64,000 nucleotides of DNA from Nodularia sp. (in: cyanobacteria) (GTDB lineage: Bacteria > Cyanobacteriota > Cyanobacteriia > Cyanobacteriales > Nostocaceae). Positions 26,421 to 34,883 of this stretch are shown here, piece after piece. Made by a program: the position numbers and the translations under genes. Numbering within the stretch: the first letter of the stretch is position 1; every line of letters begins with the position of its first letter. The DNA is taken from contig REBL01000145.1 in the NCBI GenBank assembly GCA_007692755.1, positions 48,340-112,339 on the forward strand. The letters are read 5' to 3'. The notes below the pieces were generated by a model. The model was given only the letters and a program-made list of their open reading frames with translations, was not told where the DNA came from and made no database searches.

Positions 26421-27197
26421 TTAACCAACCAAACCAGAACGCAAAGCCCTTACAGCCGCTTGGGTACGGTCATCAGCACAGAGTTTATTCAAGATATTCC
26501 GAACGTGAGTTTTCACTGTACCCACTGTGATATATAGTTGTTCAGCAATTTGCCCATTGCTGCATCCAGCGACAATCAACTCGAGGATTTCCAGTTCGCG
26601 TTGAGTCAAAGGATAGGTTTCTAAAACTTGTTCGTATTCCGTGGCTAAGGCTTCAATTTTTACGGTTTTATGCTTATCTACAGGTTGGCTTTCTCCGGGA
26701 ATACCTTGGCGCATTTTCCGTAGTACCACGTTGGCGATCGCTGGGTCAATCCAGGAGTTACCGCCATGAGTTGCTTGTATGGCCTCAGTTAATTTATTGA
26801 TGCTGGTCTCTTTCATGTAATAAGAGTCGGCACCAGCCGCAAAAGCTGCCAGTACGGCATCTTCTGTATGATCCATGGTCAAAATCAGAATTTTGGTGTG
26901 GGTTTGCCCCGTTTCCGTTTGGTAGCGTCTAAACTTGCGGGTGAGTTCAATCCCATCCATGTCAGGTAAACCAATATCGATCACTGCCACATCTGGTTTA
27001 GCCGTTTCCAAAAGTTTTAGTCCTTGAGTGGCATTTGCTGCTTCACCAATTACTTTGAGAGAGCTGTGAGATTGCAATGCAGCTCTGAGTCCCATTCGGG
27101 TTAGATCATGATCTTCTATTAAAATAATGCTGATTTCACTCATTGCTATACTCGCTGTTGATGATTGCATTTTGGAGAACATGAAATTATATGACAT
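26421..27197 (-). CDS. NarL/FixJ-family response regulator
   Basis: Receiver domain ISIILIEDHDLTRMGLRAAL with phospho-acceptor Asp in VAVIDIGLPDMDG, switch residues in ILILTMDHT and Lys in YYMKET. A linker and LuxR-type helix-turn-helix follow (LTQRELEILELIVAGCSNGQIAEQLYITVGTVKTHVRNILNKL). It is a DNA-binding regulator. The start is uncertain: ATG at 27197, 27182, 27170 or 27143 are in frame. The receiver begins right at MSEISIILIEDHD (27143), so a shorter protein of about 240 residues is equally likely. No kinase is adjacent, but two receiver-kinases lie 1 kb away on the other strand. Confidence 0.92.
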   Translation of the reverse strand: MSYNFMFSKMQSSTASIAMSEISIILIEDHDLTRMGLRAALQSHSSLKVIGEAANATQGLKLLETAKPDVAVIDIGLPDMDGIELTRKFRRYQTETGQTHTKILILTMDHTEDAVLAAFAAGADSYYMKETSINKLTEAIQATHGGNSWIDPAIANVVLRKMRQGIPGESQPVDKHKTVKIEALATEYEQVLETYPLTQRELEILELIVAGCSNGQIAEQLYITVGTVKTHVRNILNKLCADDRTQAAVRALRSGLVG

Positions 27198-28257
27198 TTT
27201 TTAACCAATTTATCTTAGTTTTCCCCACCCAAAGGTAGATGATATTTTCACAATCTTGCATCCGTCGATGGCAGTAGGAAATGTGAGATTTTTTTACCTT
27301 AAATGGCGTTAGAAATCTAGCTAAAGGTATATCGTTATTTACCCAACAAAGATGGAAAATTGAGACGAGTTATAATTTATATCATGTTTCCAGGAGTAGA
27401 AACTAATTTAATCTTATTCTAAAGCTTTAATAAAAATTGTAAAAGTGAATAAATCAAATTAATTTCCAACTTCTATACCAAACAATATCAGACTCATTTA
27501 CCATAGCAGACGATGTTCACAGTATTCCCCCGGTGTCTGAGGATAAAATTCGTGTAATTTTTTTAACTTTCTAAGTTAGCGATGGACTCAGCCCCGCCTT
27601 TGGCGATCGCCAAACTAATCATTGCTCTAGCACCCGTAAAAAAAATGTAAAAACAGCAGAAAACATGATTAATTTAAATTCTTTTGCTGGCGTTGGCAGC
27701 ACTTTTAGCTTGACTTGGACTCAGGAACCAAGTGAGTAAAACTGCTAAGGCTTATGGTACACGATTTTGGTACGTAACTCTCACTAATGACTGAGGACAG
27801 GCATTACCTTACTCATTTACAATCGTTTTGAGGGTTAATAAAGTATTTTATCTGACTTTATGTCAATTTCCTCTACTTGAGCAACCAGCGATAGTCAATT
27901 GAGAGCAACTTACAGTATTTATGCTCACAAATCAAATCGCGAGTAAGACAGAGTGGAGGTTAAGTGATGATAAAGTGGATGGCTCAATTTTTCAGACTGT
28001 GATTTGCTCTAAATTTGGGAAAAGGCATTGCTACATAAATATGGGATATTCTGCCAAATTAATGAGTCAATCGCATCCCTAATGGGAAATATTCTAATTC
28101 TTGAGAATTTGAGGATAAAAATTAGATTCAATCAAAGAGAGGGCAAAACTTGATCAAAAAAATTATATCTCAAATCAAAACAAAATTATTTAGTTAGATA
28201 GTTTGAAAATAGAGATGCAAGACATCAACCTGTATTTGACAGCGAAAATAAAAACCA
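27198..28257. other. Long intergenic region between divergent two-component genes
   Basis: 1,060 AT-rich bases with no gene I can support. A 24-codon frame at 27665-27739 ends GVGSTFSLTWTQEPSE, which resembles the last strand of a histidine-kinase ATPase domain, but nothing similar precedes it. It may be a dead kinase tail or chance. Promoters for both flanking regulators must be here. No clear operator was recognised. Confidence 0.5.
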
Positions 28258-29592
28258 ATGAAAGAAACGCTGAGAATTTTGGTTGTAGATAATAATGAGG
28301 TAGATCGGATGGCGGTACGCCGGGCTTTAACTCAAGCAGGTGTTTGTATCGAACTGTCTGAGGTAACTGACGGAAGTGACGCACTGGCTACTTTAAGAAC
28401 TACTATTTATGATTGTGTATTCCTCGATCATCGCCTACCAGATCAGGATGGTTTGGCACTGATTCAAAGATTACGGGCTGCGGAAATCAAAGTTCCTTTA
28501 GTAGTTCTTACCGCCCAGAGAGATGAACAAGTCGCTGTCGAGTTGATGAAAGCTGGTGCTACAGACTATCTTTCCAAATCTAGGGTATGTCCAGAAACAT
28601 TAGCGCAGGTTTTACGCCATGCTATGCGGGTACACCACGCTGAAACGCAGACAGCTTTGGCCAACCAGCGACTGAGAGAAAGTAATGAGCAATTGCTGCG
28701 TCAGAATCAAGAACTAGAACAACAAAGACAACAAATTGAATTGCAAAATTTTAAGCTATTGGAAGCATCACGGCTGAAGTCGCATTTTTTGGCAACTATG
28801 TCTCATGAACTGCGGACTCCGATGAATGCCATTATTGGGTTTTCCCAAATCTTGTTGCGTCCTAAGTTCGGTCAGCTTACCCATCAGCAAACAGATATGG
28901 TAGAGCGAATATTGAACAATGGCAAAAACTTATTGATGTTGTTAAATGAAGTTTTAGATTTTTCTAAGCTAGAAGGAGGAAGACTAGAGTTAAAGCCCGA
29001 ATTATTTGATTTAACAAAAATTATCAATATCGTCGTCGCCCAAATGCGTTCTTTGGCTGAAGCAAAAAAGCTATCTTTGCGAGTCGATATTGATATGCAA
29101 CAACCTCTGGTATTTAATGATTCAGTGCGTGTGCGGCAGATATTAATTAATTTATTATCCAATGCGATTAAATTCACCGAATCTGGTTGTATTTGGGTGG
29201 AAGTCAAAGAACTTCCGAAAAACCAATTAGCGATCGCGGTTCGGGATACAGGTATTGGGATCGCGCCCAAAGATTTTAAACATATTTTTGAAGCTTTTCG
29301 GCAAGTGGATCAAAGTATGACGCGCAAATATCCTGGTACAGGACTAGGTTTAGCCATTATAGATTCCTTGGTGCAAATGATGGGCGGCAAAATTATCTTA
29401 GAAAGTCAATTGGGTGTTGGTTCTATGTTTAAAATTGAAGTACCACGGCAATTATCGTTACCAACCGCAGTCGGTAGTCTTGCAGCTTACAATTTGGATG
29501 GACACGATATTTTTTGCTCTGTTCAGAACCCTCACCATTCCCCCTCCAAATCCAGCACCGCAGCGATGGGTTTTCCTAAATTCAAACTCTAA
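28258..29592 (+). CDS. Receiver-histidine kinase hybrid (REC-HisKA-HATPase)
   Basis: 444 residues. N-terminal receiver ILVVDNNEVDRMAVRRAL with Asp57 in CVFLDHRLPDQDG and Lys in DYLSKS. A coiled coil (about 140-170; QNQELEQQRQQIELQN) precedes the kinase core. His183 lies in FLATMSHELRTPMNAIIGFSQIL, the N box is ILINLLSNAIKFTESG, G1 is DTGIGI, and the G2 region is [10 protein letters not shown]. Like other cyanobacterial REC-kinases it has no membrane sensor and likely receives phosphate on its receiver from another kinase, then acts on a partner regulator. It is followed 28 bases later by a second kinase of the same layout, probably in one operon. Confidence 0.94.
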   Translation: MKETLRILVVDNNEVDRMAVRRALTQAGVCIELSEVTDGSDALATLRTTIYDCVFLDHRLPDQDGLALIQRLRAAEIKVPLVVLTAQRDEQVAVELMKAGATDYLSKSRVCPETLAQVLRHAMRVHHAETQTALANQRLRESNEQLLRQNQELEQQRQQIELQNFKLLEASRLKSHFLATMSHELRTPMNAIIGFSQILLRPKFGQLTHQQTDMVERILNNGKNLLMLLNEVLDFSKLEGGRLELKPELFDLTKIINIVVAQMRSLAEAKKLSLRVDIDMQQPLVFNDSVRVRQILINLLSNAIKFTESGCIWVEVKELPKNQLAIAVRDTGIGIAPKDFKHIFEAFRQVDQSMTRKYPGTGLGLAIIDSLVQMMGGKIILESQLGVGSMFKIEVPRQLSLPTAVGSLAAYNLDGHDIFCSVQNPHHSPSKSSTAAMGFPKFKL

Positions 29593-29620
29593 GCTTATTG
29601 TCATAAACCGTTGATAAATC

Positions 29621-30757
29621 ATGTCTGTTGTGGAAAAGCCTAAAATTGACCGTATTCTCGCCGTTGATGACACTAGAGATAATCTCATTTTGGTGCAAAC
29701 AATTCTAGAAAGTGAGGGTTATGAGATTGACTTAGTTGCAGATGGTTTAACAGCTTTGCAGCAAATTGAACAATCGCCACCCGATTTAATTTTACTAGAT
29801 GTGATGATGCCAGGAATTGATGGTTATGAAGTGACTCGGCGCATCCGCAAAAATCCTGATCTCAATGTCAGCTATATTCCCATTCTGCTGATTACGGCCT
29901 TTCACCAATCGAGTGTAGTGGAAGGGTTAGATGCTGGTGCAGATGATTTTATTCGTAAACCATTTGATACAGATGAACTTTTAGCCAGAGTGCGATCGCT
30001 CTTACGCCTCAAACACAGTCTGGACGAACAAAAAAAAATGTCCCGTCAACGCGAAGACTTTGTTTCGCGTTTAACTCATGATTTGCGGACTCCTCTAGTC
30101 GCGGCTGACCGGATGCTGGACTTGTTTCAACAGGAAACCTTCTGTGAAATTTCCCCAGAAATGAAACAAGCGATCGCTGTAATGATTCGCAGCAATCAAA
30201 ATTTAATGCAAATGGTCAACACCTTATTAGAAGTTTATCGCTTTGAGGCAGGTAAAAAGACTTTAAACGATGTCGTGTGCAATCTACCAGAAATTCTCCA
30301 AGAAGTCAGTGGGGAACTCACTCCTCTGGCTAGTGAGAAAAACTTGGTTCTCAAAATAGATACGAGTAAGTTAGACTTACACAAAGAAAATGCTGGTGTA
30401 GTAATGGGCGATCCCCTCGAACTGCGACGTGTATTTAACAACTTAATTGGCAATGCCATCAAGTTTACAGACACAGGCGGGATAGAAGTTAGTATTTGGG
30501 AAAAATCAGCTAATTCTCAGGATCAGGATCGGGTAATCATCGAGTTTACAGATACTGGCTATGGCATTGCGCCCGAAGACCAAGCAACTGTTTTTGAGCG
30601 GTTTCGCCAAGGTAGAAATAAACGGTCTGGTAGTGGTTTAGGTCTGCATCTATCGAGCCGAATTATAGAAGCACACGGTGGCACAATTACACTTACCTCT
30701 GAACAAGGGCGAGGTAGTGTATTTACAGTCACGCTACCAAAACATAGTAGTCATTAG
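29621..30757 (+). CDS. Receiver-histidine kinase hybrid (REC-HisKA-HATPase)
   Basis: 378 residues. Receiver RILAVDDTRDNLILVQTIL with Asp60 in LILLDVMMPGIDGYEV and Lys in DFIRKPFD. Kinase His153 in FVSRLTHDLRTPLVAADRMLDLF (an HDLRTPL H-box), N box VFNNLIGNAIKFTDTG, G1 DTGYGI, G2 GSGLGLHLSSRI. It is downstream of another REC-kinase (28-base gap) and convergent with a single-domain receiver (30804-31256). Together the three could form a phosphorelay, a proposal based on clustering only. It lacks a sensor domain and transmembrane segments, so it acts in the cytoplasm. Confidence 0.94.
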   Translation: MSVVEKPKIDRILAVDDTRDNLILVQTILESEGYEIDLVADGLTALQQIEQSPPDLILLDVMMPGIDGYEVTRRIRKNPDLNVSYIPILLITAFHQSSVVEGLDAGADDFIRKPFDTDELLARVRSLLRLKHSLDEQKKMSRQREDFVSRLTHDLRTPLVAADRMLDLFQQETFCEISPEMKQAIAVMIRSNQNLMQMVNTLLEVYRFEAGKKTLNDVVCNLPEILQEVSGELTPLASEKNLVLKIDTSKLDLHKENAGVVMGDPLELRRVFNNLIGNAIKFTDTGGIEVSIWEKSANSQDQDRVIIEFTDTGYGIAPEDQATVFERFRQGRNKRSGSGLGLHLSSRIIEAHGGTITLTSEQGRGSVFTVTLPKHSSH

Positions 30758-30784
30758 TCATTAAGTTCATTAACCTTCTTTTGT

Positions 30785-30804
30785 AGACGCGAGGAATTGC
30801 GTCT
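30785..30804. repeat. Dispersed palindrome, degenerate copy
   Basis: AGACGC/GCGTCT stem with an 8-base loop, a decayed member of the GTAGAGACG family. It lies between the convergent kinase and receiver genes, overlapping the receiver's stop codon by one base, and could serve as a terminator. Confidence 0.6.
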
Positions 30805-31256
30805 CAGCACTCAGCATTCTTAAGAGTCGGAGAATTGAGCTTACCACGTAGCAGGCTGCGAATTATGACCTCTAAATCCTCGATCATATAAGGTTTACTG
30901 ATGTAGTCATCAAAGCCAGCCGAGATGAGGCGTTCTCGATCCTCTCTACTAGCTAAAGCCGTAACTGCGATCACTGGAATTTCGGCAGTTAGCGGTTCTT
31001 GTTTGAGATAATGTACAATATCAGTGCCGCTGAGACCTGGTAATAAAATATCTAACATGATCAGGTCTGGCTGATACTCCTGTGCCACTAGTAAGGTAGT
31101 GGAACTGTCATTTTGACAAATGAATCTACAGCCAAGTGACTCCAGGGCATAACCAATCAGCAGTAGACTATCATCATGATCTTCCACTACCAAGATTAAA
31201 GGTTGCTGAGGATCTTGCTTCCTTTCATCACTCATGAATGAATGTGCCAGATACAT
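30804..31256 (-). CDS. Single-domain response regulator
   Basis: 150 residues, only a receiver: LILVVEDHDDSLLLIGYAL, Asp in LIMLDILLPGLSGTDIV, Thr in VIAVTALAS, Lys in DYISKPY. There is no output domain. Such proteins pass phosphate between kinases or bind partners. Its position beside two REC-kinases suggests a shared relay. Starts at ATG 31256 or 31235 (MSDERKQDP) are both possible; the receiver begins after either. Confidence 0.92.
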   Translation of the reverse strand: MYLAHSFMSDERKQDPQQPLILVVEDHDDSLLLIGYALESLGCRFICQNDSSTTLLVAQEYQPDLIMLDILLPGLSGTDIVHYLKQEPLTAEIPVIAVTALASREDRERLISAGFDDYISKPYMIEDLEVIIRSLLRGKLNSPTLKNAEC

Positions 31257-32038
31257 CTGTTCTCCAGAAGATTGAGTTGGGATTTATCGTCTTACTTGAG
31301 ATAATAACCGAGACATCCCACCAAGATAGAATAAATCTAATCCAGGATTGGCTCAGGTTTTGCTGATGCCTATCTGATGATTCTTACCCCAGCCAAAAAC
31401 ATAGGGACAAGAAAACTTCAAATCTATAGGTTTAGTCAGTACCTCTCGATTATACGCAAAATCACAGAATATTTTTCGCTCACTTTATAATAACTCGATA
31501 TCACAGTTTTAATTCACCCTAGTACAAGTCGGCGTAAATAGACAGACCATTCAAAATCCATGAAAAGCCCATATTATAAGCTTTTTGACTTTTGACTTTT
31601 GACTTTTGACTTCCGCCTTGCGGTACTAGTATCTCCAGTGCTACTTCGTGTTTGCAGTAAACGACTCCTAACCCTGTCTTCAAATGCTTGCCATTACCAA
31701 ACTTTTGTAAAGGTGTAATTCATCCTAACCATTGTTCTTCCGCGCATTTTATTCGGAAACTAAAACTAAATTCCCTGAAAACTGACCCTAAAATAATTTT
31801 ATTCGGTTTTAACCAACCTGTTTTTAGCGGCTTTCCGCAGGTATGGAGTTGTCATAAAAATAGCTGAAATCGCACTAAATTGGCAAAAATCAACCTATTT
31901 TTCTCAAATTTTTGTGTACTTGACTTTATTATATTACATTTGTAGTATAAAAATGTCAACGAACTCCAAAATCTAAAGTTTAAAATGTCCTAAGTCCATC
32001 ACCAAATAACTCGACTACTGCTGGATAATTTAAAAAAC
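31257..32038. other. Intergenic region holding a dispersed repeat
   Basis: 782 bases. Apart from the repeat at 31521-31627, no gene-like frame was seen. The last 200 bases before the AAA gene are AT-rich and probably carry its promoter. Confidence 0.5.
31521..31627. repeat. Dispersed AGTAC...GGTACT element, copy 2, with (TTTTGAC)4
   Basis: 107 bp with the same ends as 9994-10089 (AGTACAAGTCGGCGTAAATA and CCGCCTTGCGGTACT). Inside are four perfect tandem TTTTGAC heptamers at 31583-31610, where the other copy has fewer, so the length difference comes from heptamer expansion. Confidence 0.8.
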
Positions 32039-33241
32039 ATGGAATTTGATTATTTAAGAAGTAACGATAGCACTCCTAATAATAATAACCGTCAAAGTTT
32101 ACTTACCAGCGGTTGGCGACCATTTCATAGAGAGTTAGACTGGGACTTTTTAGGGCAATTGCTGCACAACGACACACGCGAGTTAACACAAAAATCTTTT
32201 AATTTAGCAAGCAATTTTGCTGAAGTTTTGGGACGAAACAATTATGCTTGGTGGGCGAATTTGCTAAGTGTTGTATCTGATAATACACGCTATGAAGTAG
32301 AAAAGTTTTGGAACTACATCACACCTGACCCGCAATCACCAGATCATAGATATAAAGATATTTTGAGTACGGAGACACCGATTGTCCAATTTGTTAGTCG
32401 TAGCAGCATTCCTATTGATTATGTTCTGAATCGCCTGCAAGAAATTACTGTTTTACGAGTTTTACAATTATTAGATTGTCCTGATATTATTACCCAATAT
32501 TATTTAGAAAGAGACTTCTATTTCCCTGTGGAAAAATTTGTGAATTGGGAGCGTTTAGAAGTTATTAACACAGTTTATGCTTATTGGTCAAAGTACGATA
32601 CTTGGCTACAAATTGAATCTTACGAGCGCGGACGACGATACTATACTTTAATGTCAACGAATATCTCGCCGCTAATTAATAAAGCCACCTATGATTTAGC
32701 TGTGATGCTGAGTGGATATCAAAGTCGTGTCGGTAAAGTTCACAGCCAATATCCCATTCGCAGTTTTCCGGCAGATATTCAAAATTTTACTGATACAGTA
32801 CAACAAGCAATTCTGACTCAGAATCAGTTAGCCATTGTGGTACATGGTGAACCGGGTACAGGTAAAACGGTATGGACACAGGCGGTAGCAAAGGAGATTA
32901 TTGTTCCTTTAGGATATGTAATTTTTATTTTAGATCATGATGCGATCGCTAACTTTGTACCACCCAATTATTTAGAGCGTATTTGCATTATCATCAATGA
33001 GGCTGATAATTTGGCACAAAATCGGGCTTCTGAAGTGGCTCAATATAATAATAAAACTGAACATATTCTGGGTCTGTTAGATGGCACTTTGTACCAAAGT
33101 ATTATTGATGATTCTGGGATTCAAATTAAGCAAAAATTAGTTGTTTTGATGACTTGCAATACTACGGAAAGGTTAGATCCGGCTATGTTGCGGAAAGGTA
33201 GGGTTGATTTGATATATGAGTTTACTGAGCGATTTGTCTAG
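32039..33241 (+). CDS. AAA-family ATPase with unusual Walker B
   Basis: 400 residues. The first 240 residues are a cyanobacterial N-terminal region with many aromatics (YAYWSKYDTWLQIESYERG) that I do not recognise. The ATPase domain has Walker A GEPGTGKT at 270-277 and a Walker B region ICIIINEAD, where Asn320-Glu321 replaces the usual Asp-Glu. Sensor 1 is LVVLMTCNTTERLDPAMLRKGRVDLIYEF, with its Asn and an arginine finger-like Arg. It may remodel a protein complex; the partner is unknown. It stands alone between a long intergenic region and simple repeats. Confidence 0.82.
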   Translation: MEFDYLRSNDSTPNNNNRQSLLTSGWRPFHRELDWDFLGQLLHNDTRELTQKSFNLASNFAEVLGRNNYAWWANLLSVVSDNTRYEVEKFWNYITPDPQSPDHRYKDILSTETPIVQFVSRSSIPIDYVLNRLQEITVLRVLQLLDCPDIITQYYLERDFYFPVEKFVNWERLEVINTVYAYWSKYDTWLQIESYERGRRYYTLMSTNISPLINKATYDLAVMLSGYQSRVGKVHSQYPIRSFPADIQNFTDTVQQAILTQNQLAIVVHGEPGTGKTVWTQAVAKEIIVPLGYVIFILDHDAIANFVPPNYLERICIIINEADNLAQNRASEVAQYNNKTEHILGLLDGTLYQSIIDDSGIQIKQKLVVLMTCNTTERLDPAMLRKGRVDLIYEFTERFV

Positions 33242-33266
33242 TCTGTTTTGCTATTTTTTTATGAGG

Positions 33267-33353
33267 AACGAACCGCAAAGTACGCAAAGTACACAAAGAA
33301 AAGAAAGAAAGAAGGAAGGAAGGAAGGAAGGAAGGAAGGAAGGAAGGAAGGAA
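33267..33353. repeat. Dispersed repeat ending in a (GGAA)n tetranucleotide tract
   Basis: ACCGCAAAGTACGCAAAGTACACAAAG leads into about ten GGAA/AAGG units (33311-33353). The same leader precedes a (GAAA)n tract at 52048-52114. It probably varies in length between strains. Confidence 0.85.
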
Positions 33354-33466
33354 ATTAGGTGCGTTTCCTCACAGACAATGAAGCGTGAAAGCAGTAAGTT
33401 GAGGTTTTTGCTAAAATTATTTACATAACTTAACAGTCTGCATCCCTTTTGGACATTTATCTCAGC

Positions 33467-34774
33467 ATGACCCCTACAAAAACTGTTTTCAAGTCGCATC
33501 CAGAGGAAGTTACTCGATTATGTTCTCACGTCGAACTCAATGAAAATCAGTTAAGTCATCAACCGGGGAGTGTGTGGGGAAATACGGCGCTGATTGCAGG
33601 AACAACGGTTGGGGCTGGTATTCTGGCATTACCTGCGGTAACTCTACCGTCTGGTGTTGTGCCATCTACGGCATTGTTAATTGCTGTATGGCTTTATACT
33701 GTCATTTCTGGTCTGTTGCTGGCAGAAGTGTGTGTGAATGCTATGCGTCTGGAAGGGCGTTTGAGTGTTGGTCTGTTAGCAATGGTTGAGCGAAATCTGG
33801 GGTTTGTGGGGGCGCGAATCGCTGGCGCTGCCTATTTGTTTCTGCACTATGCTTTGCTGGTGGCTTACATGACTCAAGGTGGAAACATCTTAGTTTCTGG
33901 GGTTTCTCAGGTGTGGAGACTAGACAACATTCCGCCTGCTTGGGTGGGGACAATTACTTTCACCTTGTTATTTGGTGGCATCATGTACCTGGGGCGACAA
34001 AAATTTATTGAGAAACTCAACAGCGTTTTTGTGGCTATTGTGATTACTTCCTTTATCGGTCTACTATTCATCGGAGGAGGACAGGTTAAAAGTGTGCAAC
34101 TGTTGACTCACAACTGGACAGCTTTGGGAAGTGCTGTATCAGTGATGTTGGTGGCGCTGTTTTTCCATAATGTTGTCCCTGTGGTTGTGACTCAGTTGGA
34201 AGGAGATATTCCCAAGATTCGCCAGTCTATTATTATCGGTTCTTTGATTCCTTTAATGATGTTCTTGCTATGGAATGCGGTGATTTTGGGTAGTATTAGT
34301 CCTGATATTGTACAAAGCGCGGCTAATCTTGACCCATTGCAAATATTGCGGGCTGGTGGTGCTGGGAAATGGTTGGGAATCTTGCTATCTATTTTCTCAG
34401 AGTTTGCGATCGCTACCTCATTTATTGGCTTTGTCTACGGGTTACTAGATTTCTTCAAAGATGTGTTCCCAGCTGCACAGGGTAAAACTTCCAGTCGTTT
34501 ACCGCTTTATTCACTAATTCTGTTACCTCCCATGAGTTTGGGCGCGATTAATCCCAGCATTTTCTTTAGCGCCCTAGATTTCGCGGGAACCTTTAGTATT
34601 TCCGTGTTAGGCGGGATAATTCCAGCATTAATGACTTGGAAGCAACGTCAAGAACAACAGTTAGATCGGATAAATCAACCGCTCGTTCCTGGTGGTAAGG
34701 TGACATTGATGGTGATGATGGGAATTGCATCTATCTTGATTATCAAACAAATACTGGTAATGAGTGGATATTAG
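33467..34774 (+). CDS. Aromatic amino acid permease (HAAAP family)
   Basis: 435 residues, about 11 hydrophobic segments. GSVWGNTALIAGTTVGAGILALPAVTLPSG is the conserved first helix of hydroxy/aromatic amino acid permeases (TyrP, Mtr). Further helices include ALLIAVWLYTVISGLLLAEV, VAIVITSFIGLLFIGGG and ALFFHNVVPVVVTQLEGDIPKIRQSIIIG. It likely imports tyrosine or tryptophan with protons across the plasma membrane; the exact substrate is not decidable. The ATG at 33467 was chosen over a TTG at 33449. Confidence 0.88.
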   Translation: MTPTKTVFKSHPEEVTRLCSHVELNENQLSHQPGSVWGNTALIAGTTVGAGILALPAVTLPSGVVPSTALLIAVWLYTVISGLLLAEVCVNAMRLEGRLSVGLLAMVERNLGFVGARIAGAAYLFLHYALLVAYMTQGGNILVSGVSQVWRLDNIPPAWVGTITFTLLFGGIMYLGRQKFIEKLNSVFVAIVITSFIGLLFIGGGQVKSVQLLTHNWTALGSAVSVMLVALFFHNVVPVVVTQLEGDIPKIRQSIIIGSLIPLMMFLLWNAVILGSISPDIVQSAANLDPLQILRAGGAGKWLGILLSIFSEFAIATSFIGFVYGLLDFFKDVFPAAQGKTSSRLPLYSLILLPPMSLGAINPSIFFSALDFAGTFSISVLGGIIPALMTWKQRQEQQLDRINQPLVPGGKVTLMVMMGIASILIIKQILVMSGY

Positions 34775-34833
34775 CTCAAAATATCTCGCAGTTTTGCTAA
34801 TTCATAAATTGCTCCTGAAACGTAAGTTTTCAC

Positions 34834-34865
34834 TCAACCGGGAATCGCTATATCATCCCGGTTGA
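34834..34865. terminator. 10-bp perfect hairpin between convergent genes
   Basis: TCAACCGGGA/TCCCGGTTGA, loop 12 bases, between the permease and ptrB stops. There is no T-run, so it could act as a Rho-dependent stop or just an mRNA 3' stabiliser. Confidence 0.6.
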
Positions 34866-34883
34866 AGATACTAGACTTCTAGA

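Noticed and set aside
27665..27739. Small protein gene of 24 codons
   Set aside because: Only a faint resemblance to a kinase tail, no ribosome site, and no conservation can be tested here.
33267..33353. CRISPR array in the repeat tracts
   Set aside because: Units are 4-7 bases without spacers; no cas gene is in the window.
33251..33499. An 82-residue minus-strand frame and a + strand Lys/Glu frame across the (GGAA)n tract
   Set aside because: They are translations of simple repeat with no conserved content.
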